64,000 bases of DNA from Entomortierella parvispora. Taxonomy: Eukaryota > Mortierellomycota > Mortierellomycetes > Mortierellales > Mortierellaceae. The notes under the pieces are model-generated. The model saw only the letters and a list, made by a program, of their open reading frames with translations, made no database searches and had not been told where the DNA came from. Both the position numbers and the translations under genes were made by a program. Positions 57,590 through 64,000 of the stretch are shown piece by piece (position 1 is the first letter of the stretch; each line of letters begins with the position of its first letter). The stretch is taken from positions 310,001 through 374,000 of the forward strand of contig OY752148.1 of assembly GCA_963573315.1 (NCBI GenBank), read 5' to 3'.

Positions 57590-58665
57590 ACTGCTATTAC
57601 GAATCAATTTGTTAGTGTTTGTTTTTTTGAATGAAGGAAGACCCAGTCAATAAAGTAGGGTAGTTAATAATACGTTATTGGTGCAGCAGAAGAGGAAGAG
57701 GAGAAAAAATCAAAACACGTGACCACGAGTCCATTCATTCAATTCACACACAAACACACAGGTCCCCCCAAAGTCGCGTTTGCCGGTCGGTCGGGCGGTC
57801 GCACAGAGAGCGTCGAAGCGTCCGATTTCGATGATCCAATCCCATGCAATCAAATCCATAAATTTCGATGTTTCTCGCCCGCTGCATTCCCCCCTTGCGT
57901 TCGTGAACAGCACACTCTCACTCACTCACAGACTGACGGAGCGGACGAATTTTTTTTTTTATTTTTCGTTCTGTTTTTTTTCTTTATGGCCCTTCGCCTG
58001 CGTTGCGTGTGCATCCTTCCTCTCTCTTTTCTTTTTCTCGTCACTCCCCCCACACCCCATCCATCCATCCGTCCATCCTTCCTTCCTTCTCACACACACA
58101 CACACACCCCGCTCTGATTCGACCTAGTCCCGGCCTGATTCGCCTGTGCTCTGATCTGATCACCCCTTCCCAACCCACACAGCCCCATCGTCGCTCTTTT
58201 CTCTCTTCCCGGGACTTGCTTCCTTATAATTCACACATTTAATTAGCCCAGCTGGTCAAGCGGGGCATCATCCCATCTTTTCATCATCCCATCATCCTCT
58301 TGATTTCAAGACACCCTCGTTCCCCTTTCTCCCCTTTCTCCTTCTTCCCGCTTCACCCGCCCAACGCCCATCGCCGCCAACCGCAAGGACTGACACAGCA
58401 ACCAAACGAACGCCACCACTTTTTTTCTCTTTCTCTTTTTTTACCTGCTTTTTCTGCGCTGCATCCAAGCTGCTGGCTCGGTCGAAAGGTTCGCCAATCA
58501 ACCCTAGAGAAAGAGAGATTGCTCGCATCCTTCGTCCCTCTTGCTGCCCCCTGCTCTTCCTCTCCCTTCACCCAAGAGCGTGGTAGCGCGTCCGAAAGCT
58601 CGCTTGCTTCTCAACCCCACCTTTGACCAAAGGCCGCACGGTAGCAAGTAAGCAGGCCAGCCACC
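57590..58665. promoter_or_regulatory. Intergenic region: CHS7 3' flank and INO80 upstream region
   Basis: 1.08 kb. It holds the CHS7 poly(A) signal, then pyrimidine-rich sequence up to the INO80 start, probably promoter and 5' UTR. A (CA)n stretch lies at about 58090-58108. Confidence 0.55.
57649..57654 (+). terminator. Poly(A) signal AATAAA of CHS7
   Basis: AATAAA 60 nt after the CHS7 stop codon. Confidence 0.6.
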
Positions 58666-61600
58666 ATGCAGCCACACCAACGATCCGCCTACTACGGCGC
58701 ATCCCCACCAGACCAACCTTCGGGGCCTCCTTCCTCTGCCCCCCACCCCCAGCGGCAACAACACCACTACAGACGGCCATCCTCACCTGGACCCTACGGT
58801 AATCCGCCCCAGGGCTATTCTTCCGCGCCTCCACCGCCGCCTTCGTCGTCGTCGTCTGCTGCTCCCGGTGCGCACTACAGCCAAAGCCAGGCGTATGGGC
58901 GTCATGACTACAAGGATGAATACTACGGCCAAGATCACCGTCGGGAGTACGAGACTGTGGATCCTAGCCACGGACGCGATTATGCCGCCCCCATTGCCAG
59001 GGATCTCTATCAGTCCCCTTCTTCAGCATCACCGTCGCGGCTTCATCGCCCTTCAAGAGAGGCTCCTCCTCCTGGGCCCCCTGCTGCCCGCCATGGACCA
59101 TCCTCGGCCAGCCCTGGTGGATATGCCGCACACCATGCACCTTACCCGACTGGAAGCTCTGCGCGCGATCAAGACCATCTCCCATCACGATCGCCGCCTG
59201 TTCATCGTCCTAGCGGGCATCCCTATAGCGCCAACAGTGCTGCCAATGTTAGTCGGTACCCTGCTAGATCGCCCTCACCTGCACCTTATGGATCCCCTCC
59301 CGGAGGAATGTCCTATCGTCAATATTACGAGCAGCAGCAGCAGCAACAGCAGCAGCATAACCGTCCTCTATACCGTCAGGAATACTACACATCGGACGGC
59401 GAGGGCGAGGCGGGTCCGATGGGGCAGCATTCAGCCTACCATCATTCGCATCCCCCTCCGCATGGTCATCCATCATCCAGAATGCCATCCTTCAGATCAT
59501 ACGAAGGCCCGGGGCATGACTATCCCCCTGGTGGATCGCATCCGGTATGATATCACTCTATTGCTCTCTCCTTCACTTTGGCATCCATCCATCCGTCCCT
59601 CTCTTCCTCTCTCCTTGTCTGTGTCTTGACAATGTTTTTTTTTTAAATTGCGGCCCTCTAATTGTTCTTTTTTTTCTCTACTAGTCATCGTTCTATCCAC
59701 CACAACGGCGCTCGATGCAATCGGATCGGTACGAAGCTTCGGGGCCCGTGTCTGCGCCTCCTCGTGCCACATCCCCATTCCAGCCGTACCCAGCCCGTCA
59801 TCCTGCACATTCGGGTCACCCTGCACCAGGGGCCTGGTCAGCAGCCCGCTCCCCTGAATTGGAGACTCGATCCGCCATTGCTTATCGCCGTCGGTCTGCC
59901 AGTGTGGATGAAGGCATAGATAGGGACAAGGTACTGTGGTCTGAGCCTGTTCCGTTACTCTTGTGCACATTACGCCTCAAAGTCAACCCATTGACCCGAA
60001 TTTTTCGTACTTAGCACTACTATCCACATCAATACCATCATCCTGCTGCAAGACACCCCTCGAGGAGTCCTCCTCCACCGCGTGGCCGTTCGCCCGCAAG
60101 ATATCAGGTGAGTGCGCATGCATTGGCAGAATGTGCACATGCAACAGGCTCTTTATAATTGGTAGTGCTACGGGACACGGCACCAGAGCATTCGTGGAAA
60201 TTCTTTCATACTGACGGTTCCATCTACAACACATTCGTATAGTACAACTCGAGTTCGTATGGAGGAGCCCCATCAAGTTATAATGAGCCTACCTACATTC
60301 CCTCTAGATCACCCTCTCCAGTCAGACTCGCTCCCCTTCCACCACAGCGAGGAGGGGACAGGAAAGCGCCAGTGACCTCCATTGCACAGTTGTTGATTGA
60401 GAAGCCTTCCCGAGAGGTCAGCCCAGACTATAACATGGAGAATGGGTCGATGGCTCCGAGCCCGCGGCAATCATCTGCATATCGTCACAACGATGTAATC
60501 GACCGTCAGCGTCAGGATCTTTCGCCTACGCCACCATCGGCTCCTGGTCATTCTGCGCGTTACAGGGATCGATCTCCGGGCCAAGAGTCTACTGGATCGC
60601 AGCGTCAGGGCGATACTAGGCGGGTTCCTGGACAGCTGGCAGAGAGAGCTAGGATGCTTCCCATGCACGGCAAAATGGAATCGTCGTCACCTAGCCCCTC
60701 ACAACATGCAGGACGACACGAGGATTCCACTCAAGAAAGCAAGCAAGTTGGCAATGGCACATCACACAGGGACGAACAGTCTTTACCAGAGAGTAACCAC
60801 GCTACTACTGTCGGAGCTGAGTCGTGGCCGGATGATCAGGGCGAGGCTTCCTTGGGCTCTTTAGAGGCAAAGGGATCTTCTATGCCATCAGCAGCGCAGG
60901 TTAAACGGAAACCAAAGGCAGAGTTGGACAAGCACTTGGCCAAGGCAAAATTTGATGAAGCAGAGGTTCCTGTGGAGGGCGCTAAAGTCAAAGGCAAACG
61001 AGGCAGGAAACCCAAAGTAAAGGAGAACCCCCTTGAATCGCCAGCTCCCTCAGGGACTACGTCCGCCAGTACACCACTTGCCAAAGCTCGGGCAGTCCCG
61101 CAGACTGGCATTAAACGACAGCGCGCCATGGATATGTCTACAGAAGCAGGCAGACTCCAAGGAGCCAACGGCTCTGAACAAATCGCGGCTGGTCCTGGAG
61201 GATATGGGTCAGACTCGAACTTGGATGACTTTTCTCACCACAAGGATATGATGGCTTATCGTCTGGAAGTGCACAAGCGCAGTCAAAAGGTGCAAAAGGC
61301 ATACGAAGCCCAATCTACAGTAAGAGTGCATGACAAAATGTGCGTCTGATTGGATGCCTGGGGTTGAGTCTAACTTTGTGTGGTTTCCCTTTTTATGTGC
61401 AGCGCAAACGAAGGAAACTCCATGACAAGTTTCTGGAAAAGCAGGAGAAGCGACTTGAAGCAAAGGCGCCTATTGATCTCCAGGACGACGAGGGCTACCT
61501 TGGAACTGGAAATGTGTCACTTCAGGAATCACCTCAGCCAGTTGTCGGCAAGGGACGAGGTCGTGGACGCAAAAAGCTCTTGGGAGATGGAATCAAGACT

Positions 61601-64000
61601 GAAGCGGATGGCACCCCTATCAAGGAGACCAAGGCAGAGATGAAGAGACGAGAGCGCAAGGAGGCCGCCGAAGCTGCAGCCATGGCTCAAGTTCAGGCCA
61701 TCAAAGCCAAGGCTCGTGCCCAGGAGAACGAACTTAACGGTATCGAAGAGCTCGAAGACGAAGACGCAGATGCACATGTCCCACGATCCAACATGTACGA
61801 CGATGAGAGTGATGATCAAGATTTTGACGATGATCATCGCAATGGCACTCAAATCTCGGAGGATGAAGGTGACCAGGAAGAGTCCAATATTGTCCCAGAC
61901 GAGGAAACCTTGGCGCGTCGGCAGGAGAAAGAATACGAAGCCAAGAGAAGGGCTATCTGGGACCTGATCGCTCATCGACAAATCCGTGAGATCACAAAGA
62001 TTGTCGCCACCACAACTTCAATCAAAATGCAAAACTGCAAAAAGATTGCACAGCTTTGCCAACGTGAGTCCAGAAAGGCAGCCGCTCGATCTGTCAAGCC
62101 CAGCAAGGATGTGCACTCCAGAGCCCGCAAAGCCAATCGCGAAATGCTCTTCTTCTGGAAGAGAAATGAACGTGAGGAACGTGAGCTGCGAAAGAAGGCC
62201 GAAAAAGAGGCAATTGAAAAGCTCAGGATCGAGGAAGAGATGCGTGAGGCTAGAAGACAGGCCCGTAAGCTCAACTTCTTGATCACTCAGACTGAGCTCT
62301 ACAGTCATTTCATTGGCAAGAAGATTGGAAGTAAGTGCTGTTTATCTTTTTGAAAGTTGCATGTTTATTCGCATGGAAACTAATGAGGTCGCTATTTTGT
62401 GATACTATAGCCGAAGCTGCTGAAGCCGATGACGATGCGACACCAGTCAGGATGCAGCCCACCACAGATCCCTCGGAAATGGCCATTCTGCAAGACCCCA
62501 ACCACACTCCTGTCGAAGGCGATCTTGATTTCGAAAAAGACTCGGATGAGACCTTGGAGGCCCAGGCCAAATGGGGTGCTCAGCAAGCCTTGTTGGCTGC
62601 CCAGGAGAGAACAAAGGCCTTTGATGAGGAGGCTAAAGAGCACCAGGAACGCAAGTCCAATATGGCTCTTAACCAAGCGGATCGTAAGTTGTTGGCCCGC
62701 TGTTGTTTTAGTGACCCAGTCTTGGATCGCTTGTTGCTAACATTTTACTGTTTGCTTTGACTGAATTAGTGGACGAGATGAATTTCCAGAACCCGTCCAG
62801 TATGCCCACAGTCACAGAGATTGAGCAACCAAAGATGCTGATGTGCCAGCTCAAGGGCTATCAAATCAAGGGTCTCAATTGGTTGGCCAACTTGTACGAG
62901 CAAGGCATCAACGGAATCTTGGCCGACGAGATGGGACTGGGCAAAACGGTACAGTCCATTTCTTTGATGGCTCATCTGGCAGAATCTCAAAATATCTGGG
63001 GCCCTTTCTTGGTCATTGCGCCTGCCTCCACCTTGCACAACTGGCAGCAAGAGTTTACGAAGTTTACCCCAGATCTCAAGGCTCTCCCTTACTGGGGCAA
63101 CATGAAGGACCGCAAGACGTTGCGCAAGTTCTGGAACAAAAAGCAGGTCTACAGCAAGGACGCACCTTTCCACGTCTTGATCACATCGTATCAATTGGTA
63201 GTATCGGATGAGAAATACTTCCAGCGTGTCAAGTGGCAGTATATGGTTCTGGATGAAGCTCAGGCGATCAAGAGTTCGTCTAGTGCTCGTTGGAAGACCC
63301 TCCTTGGTTTCAACTGCCGTAATCGCTTGCTATTGACCGGTACTCCCATTCAAAACAGTATGCAAGAGCTTTGGGCCTTGCTGCACTTTATCATGCCCAG
63401 TCTGTTCGATTCGCACGAGGAGTTCAGTGAATGGTTTTCCAAGGATATCGAGTCGCATGCGGAGAACAAGGGTACTTTGAACGAGCATCAGCTGAAGCGA
63501 CTTCACATGATCCTGAAGCCGTTCATGTTGCGTCGTATCAAGAAGAATGTCCAGAATGAGCTTGGTGATAAGGTAACGACTTTTTTTTTTTTTTGCAATT
63601 CTGTATAGTTTGCTTGCCATGCCTCTATTTCAAAGAAAAATGTCTGACATTGTTTTTTGGTTTCCATTCTTGTAAATAGATTGAACTGGAAGTTAGCTGT
63701 GAACTTACAGCAAGACAGCGTGCTCTCTACCGTGGTCTGAAGCAAAAGATTTCTATTTCAGAGCTTCTGGAGAAGGCGTCTTCGCTGAACGACAACGACT
63801 CTGTGGACAGTTTGATGAATTTGGTGATGCAGTTCCGAAAAGTCTGTAACCATCCAGAACTCTTTGAGCGCGCAGACGTGGTCTCGCCCCTGGCTCTCTG
63901 TGCTTTCAGTCAGACGCCGTCGATTGCTCGCGAGGGCGACGACCTCTTTGTGGCATACACCACCCGCAGTCAAATTACTTACTCGATCCCCAAACGTGTT
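58666..64000 (+). CDS. INO80: Chromatin-remodelling ATPase INO80 (3' end beyond the window)
   Basis: Catalytic subunit of the INO80 complex, which slides and edits nucleosomes in transcription, replication and repair. Eight exons are visible (58666-59544, 59685-59930, 60015-60107, 60243-61319, 61403-62330, 62411-62683, 62770-63572, 63680 to the edge), joined in phase: 1,540 residues, open at the edge. The first 600 aa are Pro/Ser/Tyr/Gln-rich and disordered. AT-hook-like runs ([19 protein letters not shown]) follow. The DBINO domain carries [18 protein letters not shown] and [16 protein letters not shown]. The Snf2 ATPase has [10 protein letters not shown] (near residue 1220), [18 protein letters not shown] and [23 protein letters not shown] and the TELYSHF motif mark INO80 rather than Swr1 or Snf2. 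The last visible part enters the family's insertion region; the second helicase lobe is not in the window. Confidence 0.95.

Overview
The window reads as nuclear DNA of a filamentous fungus, most likely an early-diverging Mucoromycota lineage such as Mortierella/Linnemannia. This is an inference from gene content, not from a search. The genes are rich in short GT-AG introns (mostly 55-200 nt), whose reading phases were joined by hand here. One gene, the chitin synthase export factor Chs7, is fungus-specific. A giant NACHT-HEAT gene made of near-identical 33-residue repeats, an F-box gene and LRR debris fit the expanded STAND/F-box/LRR families I associate with Mortierellaceae. No tRNA, rRNA or CRISPR was found.

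Layout, left to right. CK2 beta subunit (1643-3167, +). 3-ketodihydrosphingosine reductase (3804-5516, -). A NACHT STAND gene (to 15855, -) whose reading frame continues into a 40-unit HEAT-repeat array (7027-11229) but is cut by one in-frame TAG. A decayed, frameshifted gene (17283-18660, -). An F-box gene (18689-20795, +). A broken LRR fragment (about 20891-21130). A complete hAT transposon with perfect 17-bp terminal inverted repeats and an 8-bp target duplication (21231-24286). ER chaperone LHS1/GRP170 (24356-27605, -), divergent from a DUF4112 membrane protein (28161-29299, +). A 3.6-kb gene-free stretch full of duplicated, inverted and simple repeats (29300-33123). Mitochondrial citrate synthase (33124-35298, -). 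A CaMKK/Sak1-type kinase (37156-40002, +). D-3-phosphoglycerate dehydrogenase (40684-43515, -). A class I cyclic-nucleotide phosphodiesterase with long low-complexity additions (44560-49146, -). An RNF121-type membrane RING protein (52538-54378, -). CHS7 (55893-57589, +). The chromatin remodeller INO80 (58666 to beyond the window end, +).

The housekeeping genes do not form a pathway cluster. They cover signalling (CK2, CaMKK-like kinase, cAMP phosphodiesterase), sphingolipid and serine synthesis (TSC10 uses serine-derived 3-ketodihydrosphingosine, and phosphoglycerate dehydrogenase makes the serine precursor), the secretory pathway (LHS1, RNF121-like, CHS7) and chromatin. The accessory part is 6-33 kb. 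There an NLR-like receptor candidate, gene relics, a young-looking DNA transposon and dispersed repeats lie close together, as expected of a fast-evolving island between conserved genes.

The most interesting signal is the NACHT-HEAT gene. Its repeats keep a nearly invariant backbone and vary mainly in a five-residue window, the pattern expected of a recognition surface. A single C-to-T change (CAG to TAG) separates the ATPase half from the repeat half.
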